The notes under the pieces are model-generated. The model was not told the DNA's origin. It ran no database searches and worked only from the letters and a program-made list of their open reading frames with translations. From contig NC_054083.1 of assembly GCF_017562075.2 (NCBI RefSeq), positions 7,198,768 through 7,262,767 on the forward strand: a DNA stretch of 64,000 nucleotides, read 5' to 3'. Position numbers and translations under genes: made by a program. The stretch comes from Anopheles merus. Its lineage: Eukaryota; Arthropoda; Insecta; Diptera; Culicidae. This document shows positions 50,287 to 63,308 of this stretch, piece after piece. Positions within the stretch are counted from its first letter, which is position 1; every line of letters begins with the position of its first letter.

Positions 50287-50642
50287 TTTAAATTCTTGTC
50301 ATAAATTAATGGAAATGGAAATAAAAACATTAACGACTATTAAATAATATATTTCAAGCATGCTGTAACAATGTTATCGAATGATTTTGTATACATGCCT
50401 TGCCTCTTTTCATAATGAAGTGAAAAAAAAAAACAAACATATAAATGGCTGCACCAAAGCATAGAGAGGACAATGTTGTTACGTTCACAAGATGAATGTT
50501 TCATTAAACTTTTATTTTCGTTGAATAGTTGGTAACTTAGTGCTAGAACTGAGAATGTCTGTCGAAGGATTATTCATGACTAGTTTGCTACATAGCAGTT
50601 TGAAAATGTCGCTTTTCCTTAACGTTCGCGTTTGTCTTAACT

Positions 50643-52186
50643 CTAAGGCCATTCGTCAGCATTATCAGACGCGATTTCGTACGTTAACCATGTCAGTCCG
50701 TTGCCTTCTGGCTTATGAGAGGACGGTAGAAGTACGTGCCGCCACCAAGTACGTTTGCGAGTAATTCCAAGAAATATTATCCAATTCTGTCTCGAACCGA
50801 AATCGTACGGATTTCGATACACTTTGTTCATTGCTGCTAGCCGCTTGGTTTCGGATTTGTTTATGTGCGCTTCGATGCTGGTTTCACCTCGCGTAATTAG
50901 CGTACTGTGCCAGGCCGTGAGCGAACCAAGAGCGAACAAAGTGGCCACATTGATAAGAGCCATAAACAGTATTGCACCGTGAATAGTTTCTGTTCGATCG
51001 TTTGGATGTGGTATGGGCAGATCGTGCTCAGCAGGAGCCATCCCGTCATGTTCGTAGTCATTCATTTCCGTCTAAAATGGCGAAAAGTAAACAGGGAAAC
51101 CGGAGTTTAGTCGTTTGATTGCATTTGAACTGCTTCCTGCTTTTGCATTTACCACGGGTATAATATGACCGGAAAGGTTGAATCGCACAGGATGTCCTTG
51201 CAGCGGTTCCATCTCTTTCCAGCCCGCCTCATCGAGGAACAATACACCATAGCCCAACTCAAACCCAAAAGATATTATAAACAGTGTACCAATTGTCGTG
51301 TACAACATGTACAGGAAGAAATATCTATGATTGTGGTAACCAACACAATTATTGAGCCAGGCTAAAATATATATATATATGCAGGTTAAGCAACATTAGT
51401 AAACGTATCAAAACGACCCACACCTTAAAACTTACGACAATGGTGGTCCATTTTTAGCACGCACCGGTTACACACGGAACAGTGATGTGTTCGAGGAGGT
51501 TTTGGGGCAATACACTTTTTGCATATGCTCACTGCTTCCGCTATCAGTTCTTTCTGTAAGATTTTAACAAAAACATGCATTCAGTATATATACAACTGGT
51601 TATGGGGGTCTTTGGATCTTATCTACCTCCGGTGGATAGCCTGGCGATACAGATGCAGCTTTATAGAAGTTGTACACCACGTTTAATAACAACCAATGTC
51701 CTACTATCATTAAGAACACAGTCATATACCGATTTCTGTTCCACCAGTAGGGCAATCCGATCCAGTAGCATATCGTAACTACCGCAGTTGTTAAACATAT
51801 TACAGCAAATACAAAAAACTAGAGGAAAAAGCGGAAAAGTTTAGCACAACTCATACTATATGCAATGCCAAACGAGCATATTACCGGCCCTAGAAGATGG
51901 GTAAAATTGTCAACGAACCAAAATATTGGTTCCATGCAAACATCCGAAGCGTACGATTGGTTCATGTGATGATTGTAGGTTAGTGAGCGAATGCATTGTT
52001 TGCCGTACTGCCACCGAAATCGAATTGTTTGGCTAAAAGCAAAAAAATACAATTAATCTCAGCACATTCTCTGCTACAGCTTCCGAAAGCAAATCGGTAC
52101 ACGAATGATCAATGAAATGTATGCTTTCGTTCTATTTACCTGATGGTCTTTGGAAGCTCTCGAACACGCCATTGGATACGACTCAT
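50643..52186 (-). CDS. Zdhhc16: DHHC palmitoyltransferase, ZDHHC16 type, six exons
   Basis: Coding join on the minus strand: 52186-52140, 52032-51885, 51818-51627, 51553-51436, 51361-51153, 51071-50643; 380 residues, close to the mammalian ZDHHC16 length. The cysteine-rich domain at 140-168 has C..C, HHC, C..C..C and ends in the catalytic DHHC (165-168), followed by PWLNNCVGYHNHRYF across the exon border. Two membrane segments precede it (about 64-85, 95-118) and two follow. ZDHHC16-specific blocks include WQYGKQC.RSLTYN, SPGYPP, GETSIE.HIN and HVLLPSSH.P.GNG. It attaches palmitate to protein cysteines in Golgi/ER membranes. It is convergent with the polyprotease; TTTATT at 50509 is its poly(A) signal read in reverse. 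Confidence 0.95.
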
Positions 52187-53338
52187 TATGCACAATCAAA
52201 GTACGTACGGTATCATCACAATTTACTTTTCTTATTACTTTATGAATCCCATGAGCTGCAGAGAACACGGGCGGTGAAAAGATTGGGGTGAATTTGTTGA
52301 TGTTTTGGAACCGCGCACGGAAGGGAGGCTGTCACTTTCCACAATTGACGCGTGCGCTAAACCAAGGTGTATATAGTTCTTACAACAGCCGAATGTGCAT
52401 ACATTCTGCACATCGGATACGGGGGATTCGACAGCCTTACTAAAGGATTGTTTGCTACGAACATAGTTCCGCGAACACAACAGAAAAACAGTTGGTAAAC
52501 AAACAATTGAAAACGGTTTCTTTATGCCCTTGTCGATTCATCAGAAAAATAGAAATCGAGAAAGTTTTGCCGGTTCAAACAAGTGAGTCCACCATAAATC
52601 GCTCGTCAATAGCCAACGGATTATTTGCATATCGAAGGATGTATCATAATTGGTACTAACTAACGGACAACTGCAAGCATGAATTGTTGCCGCCCATATC
52701 AAAGCAAAATAATTACTGTAAGTTCGCACATTCATATTTGTGTAGTATCTTTTTTACCGTAATTTACACTATATAAGTTAGTATTGTGCGTTACAACAAC
52801 GCAACGTTATTGATAGCATTGTGCCAGGAAGTAGGAGATGCTAAGAAACAAGAAGTGTTACACACTCTCGCAACTACCACATCAAAGGACAAAACTTGGT
52901 CGAAATTGGCCCATCTGGGTCAGTGAAGTTTTACGTAGCATTTGTATAATTAGCTATTCACACAAACTGCACTTACATTTACTAATCGTCCGCATTCGCT
53001 GTTCCATAGTTTAGCATAGCATTATTCGAATACTATGCAGTCGAGAGCGACAGAGAGGATATTCCAATTAGCATTAACGTGCAATTTTACCTCACGCTTT
53101 CACTGTAGTTGCGATTTCACACCTCACTGTAATTCACAATTTTCTCAGCTTCATTACCTTCCCTATGCTCCAGCCAACAATACAGGCATTATCCGCGACG
53201 GGTATTTTAAAACATAAATTTCATATCTTTATTGCTATTTTACATTCATTGACAGTTGCCTATCGTTATCGTATTTAGTTACTATCGACACAGATAAACC
53301 CAAAAAAGTAGTGCTTGACGCAACAAAACGACCCAATT
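52187..53338. other. Promoter side of Zdhhc16 and 3' flank of the CLIP protease
   Basis: No supported coding gene. TTTATT near 53228 (reverse AATAAA) fits the end of the minus-strand CLIP protease transcript. Confidence 0.6.
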
Positions 53339-54973
53339 TTATGGCTTCATATTAGCCACTATCCAGTTCATGTAGCTCGTCACACGGGTGTAAATGCCGG
53401 GCACGCTTTCCTTTCCGCAGGACCGCACTCCTGCCGATACGATCCCGAACTGCACAAACTTTGCCCCTGCCACATCCACGCTAAACCCTAGCGGGCCACC
53501 CGAATCACCCTGGCAGGAATCGACCAGCCCTTCGCCTGCCGCACACATCTGCCACTCGTCCGCCAGCGTAACGTAGAGGAAATTTTCGTTCATCTTTTGC
53601 TGACACTCCGGTACTGGCACATGGTTAACGATGGCTTGCAGCAGCAGGTCTGACAACGATTGCTGTTCCGTCGTACCCCAGCCGGTGATGATGTACTTTG
53701 GCAATACCTTTCGCCTTACGTCTTCATTAACCGGCAAGCAAATTGGTTTAACAGAATCTGCCGGTCGAGTGGGATGCGGGAAAAAATAGTTGGACGTTAT
53801 TTGACTGTCGATCGACAAGGGCATCACTACACGTTCTTACCCGAGAACTCAATTTCCTGTGCCATCCTTAGCAGAGCAATGTCGTGCCGGAACTTGATCG
53901 GGCGATTGTAGTCTTTGTGCACGATCATGGACTCGATGTCGACATCGACTGCCGGATCTGCACAATCCTTTTCACCATCACTGTACACGTGACAGTCAAT
54001 CTGTTGGCGTTTGTCATGCTCACCTAGTCGCACTTTCACTCTGCAATGAAACAATTCAAACGTTATATGTGCATGTTACGACGATTAATGCAATGCTTTT
54101 GTACTAGCTGTATGTTGTAACCATTTTAGAAGCGGTGGTAACGTAATTCGAAGGTAGAATTAAAATATGACATTAATACTCACAATCGGATGCTGCTGGA
54201 TGTCCGGACACAATGTGCCGCAGTCAGTACATAACGATTATTTATCAGCGATCCACCACATCGGTCCGACAGCACACCGTTCGATTCGTACCGCAGCAAC
54301 ACCATCCACGGATACTCAAACACGCGCGTCGTATTACCGTGCGCTATCCGGTTGACCGTGATGGTGCCGCAGTTTCTCGTTGGCAGCAGATTCCAGTTGA
54401 GCGTGGCGCCAGCGTCCGGCTCGACGCCAGTCACCATCACTGGCCCGGCGTTGGTTTTGACCGGTGCGACAACGGTACTCGGAGCAACGGTAGTAGTGGT
54501 GGTCGTTGTTGTCGTCGTAGTTGTTGTGGGAGCGGGTACGACCTCTAACGGTTGGCAACAGACGCTGCGAGGCACATCGGGCAGACTGCAGGCCGCTCGG
54601 TTGATGTAATTCTGAATCCCTCGCGAAGGTGGCGTCGGCGAGATAATGATGGAGTAAATATTCCGGCACCGTTCAATGGACACGCAGAATCCGTCTGACA
54701 TGGTCGGTGTTTTGCATTCGGGATCTTCCTCTGTAAGCGTGAGCACGAATCCCCGGAGAGACAAGGTCAAGGAACAAATTAAACAAACACGTATACATCG
54801 ATGGCTTAGCTTATTAACCCATTTTTAGTGATGGGGCTTCGAAGGAGAGCGGAATATCAGGAGAAAACAGCTTACAGTTTGCAGCACAGTTATTACAAAT
54901 CAAACTCACGTGATAACACTCCGCTAGAGGATGTAATCAGCAGTAATGCTGCCAAAATCCTTCGAACGCCCAT
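53339..54973 (-). CDS. Trypsin-like CLIP-domain serine protease, four exons
   Basis: Coding join on the minus strand: 54973-54910, 54730-54184, 54040-53841, 53757-53339; 409 residues with consistent phases. The signal peptide MGVRRILAALLLITSSS ends near residue 21. A CLIP domain (about 27-80) has six Cys ending in CC. A 13-threonine linker (90-102) follows. The activation site is R149-I150 (NRIAHGN). The triad H194, D257, S356 is complete, with GDSGGP and D350 giving trypsin specificity. The overall plan matches the CLIPB class, proteases that are cut to activate prophenoloxidase or Toll signalling in haemolymph. Exon 4 could be mis-set: a nearer acceptor would give a stop, while the one at 53758-53759 restores the family reading EFSDSVKPICLP. 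Confidence 0.93.
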
Positions 54974-55584
54974 TATTGCACTGCTATATGGATGTGGGAA
55001 GATATCGTCCTTTTGCCAGTGTTGCAGTAGTTAATATTTATAAATCGAACCTTGCAGCCAGATCGATTTATGGACGACTCTCCAACGCGCGCAGAGGTCT
55101 AAAAATGACTGATCAATTCGTAGATGCTCCAATCGGCAAGATCCCAGCACAAGATCATCATCTTTCGTAAAGCAGGCGAGAAGCTAAGATGTTGTTGATC
55201 ACACTCACACTACCACTCCCGTATTACGGTGAGAGAAGGAATAGGTGGAAACAACACTCGGAGGAGCATTGTTTAATTCAGCTTTTTTGTTTTTTTTTTT
55301 ATTATTATGCTATGTTAATGAATTCATCACGATTCTATGAAAATCAGAACAGTGGTAGAATGTTGAACAGGTTACAAATTTCACACTTGAAAGATAGTTT
55401 TTTTTTTTTAATTTTCTTGCAACCAAACTAATTGCTTACTAAACGATTGATTTTTATCTGCTGATGATGCAAGCATGTTTTGAGTGTATGAATATTTAAC
55501 ATTTCCTATGCTATCTTTAGTATCGAATCACGGGTAAACTAATCGCAACACCGCCCATAGTGCGGTACGTTTCTGCGAAGACAA

Positions 55585-55586
<2 letters not shown>

Positions 55587-55662
<76 letters not shown>
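55587..55662. repeat. (AC)38 microsatellite
   Basis: Uninterrupted AC dinucleotides over 76 bp. Confidence 0.97.
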
Positions 55663-55668
<6 letters not shown>

Positions 55669-57510
55669 GCATAAACGGCACCCTCTCTCTATCAGTTATC
55701 AAGGAACTTGAAGAGATGAGATGACCCCTATAAACTTGATCCGGTCAGGCCGTTTTGACTTATAAACCCAATGGCTACGGTTCGTCCCTGGTGTATGTCA
55801 ATGCCGTCAATACACTCACTGGAGGGATAGTTATTGGTGCTCCACGGAGTCGTACGGCGGTTTGATTCACGAAGCCGCTGTGCCAAAGTGTATGTATTCG
55901 ATCCGTTACCGATCCGAAAAAAACCGTGCTATACTGTAGTCAGCAGGAATTTCTCGCTTTACGGGGATTCCCGTTTGGGACCTTCCGTAAGCGTAAGCTT
56001 TGGGCTTTGCACAGGACCGGTTCTGTGCATGGTAGTTTAACCGTAGTCGCATCCCATTTGCGGATAAATCCTTTTGGTGATTTAATTAATCCATTTTATT
56101 AAAAAAAAAAATCGAGATAGCCGGAAACTGAAATGTTTGAGAAAACGTGTTCGTTTACCGCGTACGTAAATTGCGTAACGTTACTATCCCAAGGCATGTT
56201 GCACGTTTGATAGAAATCTACGTTTCTGATCTTGTGTCATCATAAGGAGGAAAATCCAAACAATGAATGAAACAAACAAACAAACGAACAAACTCCCGCA
56301 CGATGCACTCGTTCAATTTATGGAATTGATACACCAAAATAGCTTAATTACGCACAATGGTGTATGGAAGCATTGGGATATTCTTTAATGAAGAAGGAAG
56401 ACATGTAATAGTTTCTCAGAAGAATACCAACTTCAAATTTAAGAAGAAGAATATTTAAAACCGGTTTTGTATTTACAGCTACCAAACTGTACAACTAAGA
56501 TCAATGTTTGGAGGCTCGTCCAGTACCAGACATGCACATATGCTGCACACCCCAGACTGTGCATAGAAGTCTTTCCTTTCCTTGCACTATTGCAAGCAAC
56601 ATCTGAAGGCTCTATCTTTTATTACTGTCAACTGTGTGTCCACACAATAAAATGAAATGTAGTTAGTAATAAAATGAAAATGTAGAAATAAAATGGAGAA
56701 TGTAGTTAGTATTTAATATTCTTTACTTGATGCATGACTAAAGAGATACAAATAAAGGCAAACTGAAAATATACCTGTGTTCATATACATATGGCTTTTG
56801 TGATACATTCGGAAAGAAAAATAACACAATATTCTATAGCTAGCCTTGATTGTTTATTACTAGAACGAAACAGGGCTATATAATTAATTTTTATTTGATG
56901 ATTTCAAATAGCTGCAAGCTTTTCACAGAGCAGCCACTCACAAATAATTCTAACCCTGCGGTCTGGTCCAAAAGTGCTTAAAGGTGCGTGAGTGTGGTTT
57001 GGTGGATGCGCAGAATTATCTACGTAAGATTAGTTTCTTTTCATGCTTGCTAATTATTCCTGCATGACCTTAATTAAGCCTTATTAAGCCTTATTATAGA
57101 GATCTACACCACCCCATTTCCCCATGAAGCTGGATTGAAACGCAGTACCGTAGCATAGCAAACGAAACTTGAAAAAGAAATACTTATTAAATCTATCCAT
57201 GTGTTGTCTACTTCGATCGCAAATTGCACAAACGTGACATATGCTGATGGTTTGAACCGTTTGTGTATGTTACAATTAAAAATAAGCATATGGAGAGCAT
57301 GCTGTTGACAACACCCCTAACAAGAGAGGAATCTTGCAAGCCATAAACACGTCAATGTAATGCAGAACGTTCAACTAACGCATTGCATTTAGGAGCTTAA
57401 AAAGGATACTACATAATGCGTACGCGCATTGCATCTTTCTTCCGAATGCAGCGGGCAAGACCTGGTTCCATTTTTGCAACAATGGCAACGGCAACCGGCC
57501 ATATCATCCG

Positions 57511-57559
57511 CAGCAGTAGCAGTAGTAGTAGTAGTAGTAGTATTAGTAGTGGTAGTGCT
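57511..57559. repeat. (AGT)n trinucleotide repeat
   Basis: About 16 near-perfect AGT triplets with AGC, ATT and GGT variants. Confidence 0.9.
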
Positions 57560-58247
57560 AATCGTCATAGTTGCCAGTTCAACATGCGCACCCTTGTTTT
57601 AAATACATTGCCAGCGCAATTTCAATCACTGGCATTTGTCCTTCTATTCCCCAAACACTATAGGCATGCTTTTGCTTCAATGTAAGAACAAAAACGTGTA
57701 TCAAAATATCGTAAGGATGCGATGATGGTCTACGATTCCTAACGTTAATTACCTTTGTCCTACTGCTACTTTCTCATTTCTAACACTTCTACTACAAACA
57801 TCTTCTGCGAAAAGGCTATACAAGCAGAAGTAAAATACACTTATTTCAAGCATTCGTCCACTGATTCAGCTTTTTTCTCAAAGGAATTCTTTTTTGTGTG
57901 TTATGAACTCTAGTCCAGTTGAGAAAATCTGTTTCCAAAACTTACTAACTAACAAAAAAAGCTAGTGTCTAATAATTTAACCGAAACAATTCATTTTCAG
58001 ACATTACTACCTCTTCCTTAATTTGTTCATTCTCTTCGACCTCATCAAAACGGAGGATAAGAATCATCAGGTGGGCCGTTTTATACCTTTTTACACCTTT
58101 TTGTTTAGGTTTTTTTTGTCACTTCAACACACAAATATGCGCTGAAGTAAATATACTCAAATTCACTTATTTCAGTCACTCGTTAACTCTCATAATTCCA
58201 CCTCATTTGTTTCCGTATCCCTCGACGATGGATCGCTGTCTGTGTCA

Positions 58248-61200
58248 TCATAAGCTTGTTAGATTGCTTTGTGGGTTGTGTTCTTGTCGCTGCCGGTCGT
58301 TCGGTGGATAAGAAGCGTTCGTAGAGGTACTAACGCCGTTGGCACCGTTGGCATGACTTTTGCCATTTGCAGCCACTGCCAACGGTTGACTAGTGCTCTC
58401 AGGACAGATGGTTTTAGTTGCACCGGTCACGGCCCCTTCTCCACCAGGGACTTTAGAGCTGTGTCGCATCTCCCTTTCCTCTTCATCGAGGTGCTCCACA
58501 TCGTCTAGCGGTTCCTCTTTTATTCTAGCGCTTGTGCATGACGGCAACAACGCACTTGGTTTCCGTTCCTTTTCGTCCGGCGGTTTGCAACCATGGCACC
58601 CATTCCGTCCCGGTGGTCCAATACAGACAGCTTCTTCCTCATCCTCGTCCTCATCTTCTGCTTTAACCTCATCTGCCGCCTCTTCGTCATCTAGCTCGTC
58701 TTCCGCTTCGTCGTGTTCGCCAAATTTAAAGGAAAAATCGTCAAAACTGCTTCCTCCATCAGCTGTTGTCCTTTCACTTGCACCTCCCTTCTCGGGAAGA
58801 AAATCATCCTCGCTTAAGGTTTTCATTTGCAACAATTGTTCCATAGATGACAAACTACTACTATTACTGTGCTGCTGATGATTCTGCTCCTGTTTTACCT
58901 TGCTGTGCCTTTCATGATGCCGGCAATGATGATGATGCTGCTTATGTCGATACTTCCGTAACACGTTCGCTTTGGCCACCATCTCGTAGCACTTGGCGCA
59001 ATGATAAACCACATCGCAACCACTACTACAATTCAAACGATTTTCCTGCTGCTGCTTCATATTGTCGTAGCGTCCGAGCATGTTTTTATCGCTGCTGGTT
59101 CCCATGCCACCATCCGACTCGTTCCAGTCCAATAGCAGCTTAGCTCGCAGCAATCTCTTATCCTGTTCGGCGATGCTACTGTCCTCCTTTATTTTTTTCA
59201 TGATTGTTTCCATTCCACTACCAGGTATTACCGGATCGTCCAGGTTGGAGATTGAACCATTTCTTTTTCGCTTCTGCGACGATGCAGGCAAAGACGATTT
59301 ATTGCGCCACTCGTCACCACTAGCCCCGATAAAACCCATTGAGTTGAACAGCAGCATCTGACCACCATTTCGATTGTAGCAGCCACCGCCCGCAGTTGTT
59401 GTACCGAAAATTGTTTCACACAGCAGCTTGCTTTCCACCTCTACTGGCAGCAGCTTGGCGCGGTTGGCCAGATTTTGGAGTGTGTGAAAAAAGTTATAAT
59501 TTTTGCTACTTTCTAGCGTTTCGATCGCATGTAACCATTCCTTCGATTTATGCAACGCGTCTTTCAGCTGACCAGCCAATGGCAAGAACTCCTCGATATT
59601 TTGCGCACGCTCTAGAAGACTATCAATTTCGCTGATCTTATGCTGCGTTTCCGTTTTGAAGCATTGGTTAGCAGATTGCTCCCAATCCACAATCTAACAA
59701 GAAATTCAGTAACGAGAAGTAATAGTCATTGGTTAACTGCACAGTTTAAAACGTGCAAAAATATTTAATTTCATAAACTTACCTGCAACATAATACCGTG
59801 CAACTGTGACAGTTCCTTCTCTAATACTGTGTGCGGTAGTATTCGCATTCCTTCACTGATGAGCTTTTTGATTTCCTCCAGCGACAAGCGATCGACCGTA
59901 TTCTCACGTAAGGTTCGCACCTCTCGATACCATTTGTACTGTGTCAGTCGATCCCGCAACTCCGCAATTTGCGGCAACTCAATGCATAGCGCATTTCCTT
60001 CTTCGATCAGCTGATTCAGCTGCTGCACATTCGTATCCTTAAAGCGCAATTTCAATGCCTTATCTGCCTGGCGCAGCCATTCTTGTCCGATGCGCTGCAG
60101 CTCTCGTACACTGTCACCCTCTCGAATTACACATCGGAGATTGTTGATTTCGTTGATGAACAACTCCAGCTCATCCATCGACAGCTTGTATTTGGCACAC
60201 TCTAAAGAATTTCGCGTGCGCGTTCGTATTTTATTAATATCAAGCTGCTGAATGACCGTAATGCACTTCTGGGCCTCCAATATAGACAAATTTAAACGCT
60301 CCAGAATAACGCTGTTGGGGAACTTTTGGCTTTCGGCTTCATGCGCTATGCTTTGCAGTTCCTCGAGTGTAATGCTACTCGCAACCGATGGATCAAGAAC
60401 GTCGCGCACACGGAACAACCATTTCTCAAACGATTCTGCCTTTACCTTCAACTTTTGCACCATCAATGGCAACTCGTCCAGTGTGTACCGATACTTGAGG
60501 GTGTGGTTTTCCGGGGGGCATTCGCACAGCTCAGCAAAATGGCGCAGACAAGCCAGGTTCTTGGTGCATTTACAATTCACCGCCGAAAGGAAGCAGGTAG
60601 TTTTGCAAATCTCGCATTGTCTAGCGTCGTCCGTCAGCAGCTCAAATGCCTCCCGTTCAGCATTCGATACACCCTATCGAAATACACAAATGGTGAAAAA
60701 AGGAATTAAATCTCAGAAACCACTACAAAACCTTCCAGTAACTTACCCATTCTAGAAGATTTTTTCGTAGTTTCTTCTCGGTGTCCACCATCTCTGCCAT
60801 ATCGATATAGCATGCTGTTGCAATACCCAAATTCAGCCTGTCTGGTTCCAGTGCCATCTTGCAAACGAGCTCATCATGAGAAAATACGCAGTACCGCCGC
60901 AGCTTTGAATAGTGGTTGACGCACTCTCTGCCCATCTTCATCCAATCAGCCGGCGCAAAATTGACTGCCTCGGCGAAGTTGTATCCTTGGTTAAAGCCGG
61001 CGTGATACGCACGCGGGAATGTTACGACAAATTCGCCCGCGTGCTGATCCGTCCGGTACACGGGGACGCTGGCGTTCATCAGAATGTTGGGATTCATAAT
61101 TGTAACCAGCTGGTGCAGCAAATCCGGCTGCGAATGGAACAACTCAGGAGCAGCCGATTTCATCGCTAGCTCAAAATCTTCCGCTCGGCTGCCCGGCACA

Positions 61201-63308
61201 CCGTACCATGTTTTCGGTTCTCCCCAGTGCAAATAGTTAATGGAGTAGCTCCAGTGGTCCTCATTATGCCAACAGAACGTGGCAAAGCACATTCCAACAT
61301 ACATCCATGGTACCTTCATGCCGCTGATATCGGCATTAATGTGTCCAAGGATTGATTCGTCAAGCACGGGCAAATTATTGAGGTTCCAGCTCGACTCTGC
61401 ATACTCCTGATCAGTGGACGAAAGAGACGACGACTTGGTAGGAAAGCCACTGCCATGGTCCATCGTGTGCAAGTCGGCCCCATACTCTACCGTCACGTCT
61501 TCGTCAATAGATGATACGATGCGCCAAAATTCCCTCTCCACCAGCTCGGTCGGTACGAGATGAACCGGCATGTTAAAGTAGTTCGATTTGAATTGATCGG
61601 CCATCTCGCCGAACTGCTGCAATGTGTACTCACGTTGTGCCTGCTCAAACCCAAACGCTTCCACCGGTTTTGAGTGTTCCTCCACGATGCACTTGGGACA
61701 GCGCCAGTCTCCCTTCGGAATGTCTTGTAGCGGCGGCATTAGACAGAACGTGTGATACGAAGCATCGCATCCGTCGCACAGTAGCATCGATTCTTCGACA
61801 TCCCCACGATTGCACATATGACAAATGTACTTTGCCATCGGATCGTAGCCGTGCGTTCCACCGACACCAACTTTTTCCTCCTTCGACGCACCGCCGTTGG
61901 TTGCTGCTTGGTCTCGGGCGACGGCCGCTAATTTACTCGCAAACTCAAGCATGCTTCTGTGTCGCAACTCCTTCTTGCTCGGAGACATCTCGTCGGATGA
62001 ACCACGCACACTTCCACCGGCACTGCTTCCGGTGGTCGATGAGGGTTTGCTGTTGTTCTGTTGCTGGGCAAACCGCTGGGAGCGACGAGCTGCCGTCATC
62101 GGAGGTTGAACCTGTTGGCGTGACTCAATACAGTGCGGCTCGTACTCGCAGTCTTCGGATGGCTCTGGATCAATGTTTGCCAAATCCACCACCTTGCCCG
62201 AGCGATACACATCAAACGGATACAGCAATCGGTCGTAGTGAGTTCGCAGATTTGATCCAACGCTCTTGCCTTGCTGGTAGCCCATACGACATGCTACTTT
62301 GGACCATTTGCGCTCCTTTGTAACCACTTCCAGACCTCCTTCTTGATTAACGATCTTATGTAGGGTGTACAGATCTAGCGGCTTTCTTTCCACCATCGGT
62401 ATCTTGAGAGTTGTCCCTTGCAACTCGCAAAACTTGGCAATCTGATCGAGAAAGTTAAGTTTAATGCGTGTTTCCGCTTCCAGTTCGTTCAACCGCTGAA
62501 TGCGTGGCGTAAAGGTCAGCTTTTCTACATCCACAGTGAAGGGAGGCTGCCAGGACTGCAAGGTGCACCATCGACCGAAGGATAAAAACAGTAAAATCGA
62601 TACAAAAAGAAGAAACATTATTTTTTATCGCATTCTTACACGGTTATCAGTTTCTAAGCAACCAAATAGCCACCCATCAAGAAGGTACGTAAACATGCAT
62701 TTTATTTTACTTTTCAAAAACAACGTGGCGAACTTTTTTATAGATTTAATAATGGTTGAACAATAAGGAAGAAAAAAAAAACAAGCTCCATTATTGAATA
62801 TACTCACGCTCGGTGGACGAATTTTGCAAATTCCGAACTTTTCTGCGGTCGGACGAATTTTGTTGATGTACACCAGGGGATTTTTAAAATCTTCCTCCGA
62901 CGGCTCGAAAACAGGAGCTTCCGGCGGAACATTGAATTGAAAATCATCGCACTTATCCAGCGATATATGTGGTCGGTGCGGATTATTGTGATGGTTCATC
63001 GGTTGCTGAGGCTGTTGCTGGTCTAGACAATCCGCATCCACACTCGCCACTCTGATATCGGTAGCGGAAATAGTTCGACATAGAATATTCTCAGCACTCA
63101 GGGTGGAAGAGGGTTGCGGGTGTCTGCTGCTGCCTCCATTCATGGTCCCAGCGGAGGCACCACTGTTCCCCGCTGTGCCTGTCATCGATGCCCCGGCGGG
63201 CCCAGAGTTGCTGCTACCATTGGCGTAATTATCACTGCCACTGCCACTACTGCTACTACCGCTACTGCCGCTCCCGTTCGTCAAAGAGTTTTTGGACTTA
63301 CTTTTCAT
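58248..63308 (-). CDS. Kdm5: KDM5/Lid histone H3K4 demethylase, four exons
   Basis: Coding join on the minus strand: 63308-62808, 62555-60747, 60673-59783, 59693-58248; all introns phase 0; 1548 residues. Exon 1: Ser/Gly-rich N-terminus, then JmjN (about 128-167, PVFEPSEEDFKNPL). Exon 2: ARID (about 197-285), PHD1 (411-456, eight Cys/His ligands) and JmjC with Fe ligands H597, E599 and H685. Exon 3: C5HC2 zinc finger (CEICKTTCF..CKC) and the helical PLU-1 region. Exon 4: end of PLU-1, then a Cys/His cluster (CSSGC, HCAKC, HHHHC), acidic and His-rich low-complexity segments. PHD2 and PHD3, usual for the family, are not seen, and the protein is shorter than fly Lid as I recall it. The enzyme removes H3K4me2/3 in the nucleus using Fe(II) and 2-oxoglutarate. 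Confidence 0.94.

Larger units (their letters stand above)
54974..58247. other. Intergenic stretch with microsatellites
   Basis: No supported gene on either strand. It contains a 38-unit (AC)n microsatellite at 55587-55662 and an (AGT)n run at 57511-57559. The left few hundred bases are promoter side of the CLIP protease; the right end is 3' flank of Kdm5. I searched the minus strand for PHD-finger exons of Kdm5 by eye and saw none. Confidence 0.6.

Noticed and set aside
50540..50764. 74-codon plus-strand frame after the polyprotease
   Set aside because: Antisense of the Zdhhc16 3' end and its UTR.
53758..53827. Extension of the last CLIP protease exon to 53827
   Set aside because: Its frame cannot be joined to the previous exon by a realistic intron; the acceptor at 53758-53759 gives correct phase and the conserved sequence before PICLP.
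55725..56040. Possible SINE or tRNA-like element (GGTTCGTCCC motif)
   Set aside because: Only one box-B-like match, no second copy in the window, no tail or target duplication.
58393..58878. 161-codon plus-strand Ser-rich frame
   Set aside because: Antisense of the acidic and Ser-rich Kdm5 exon 4.
61622..62323. 233-codon plus-strand frame
   Set aside because: Antisense of Kdm5 exon 2, which has full domain support.
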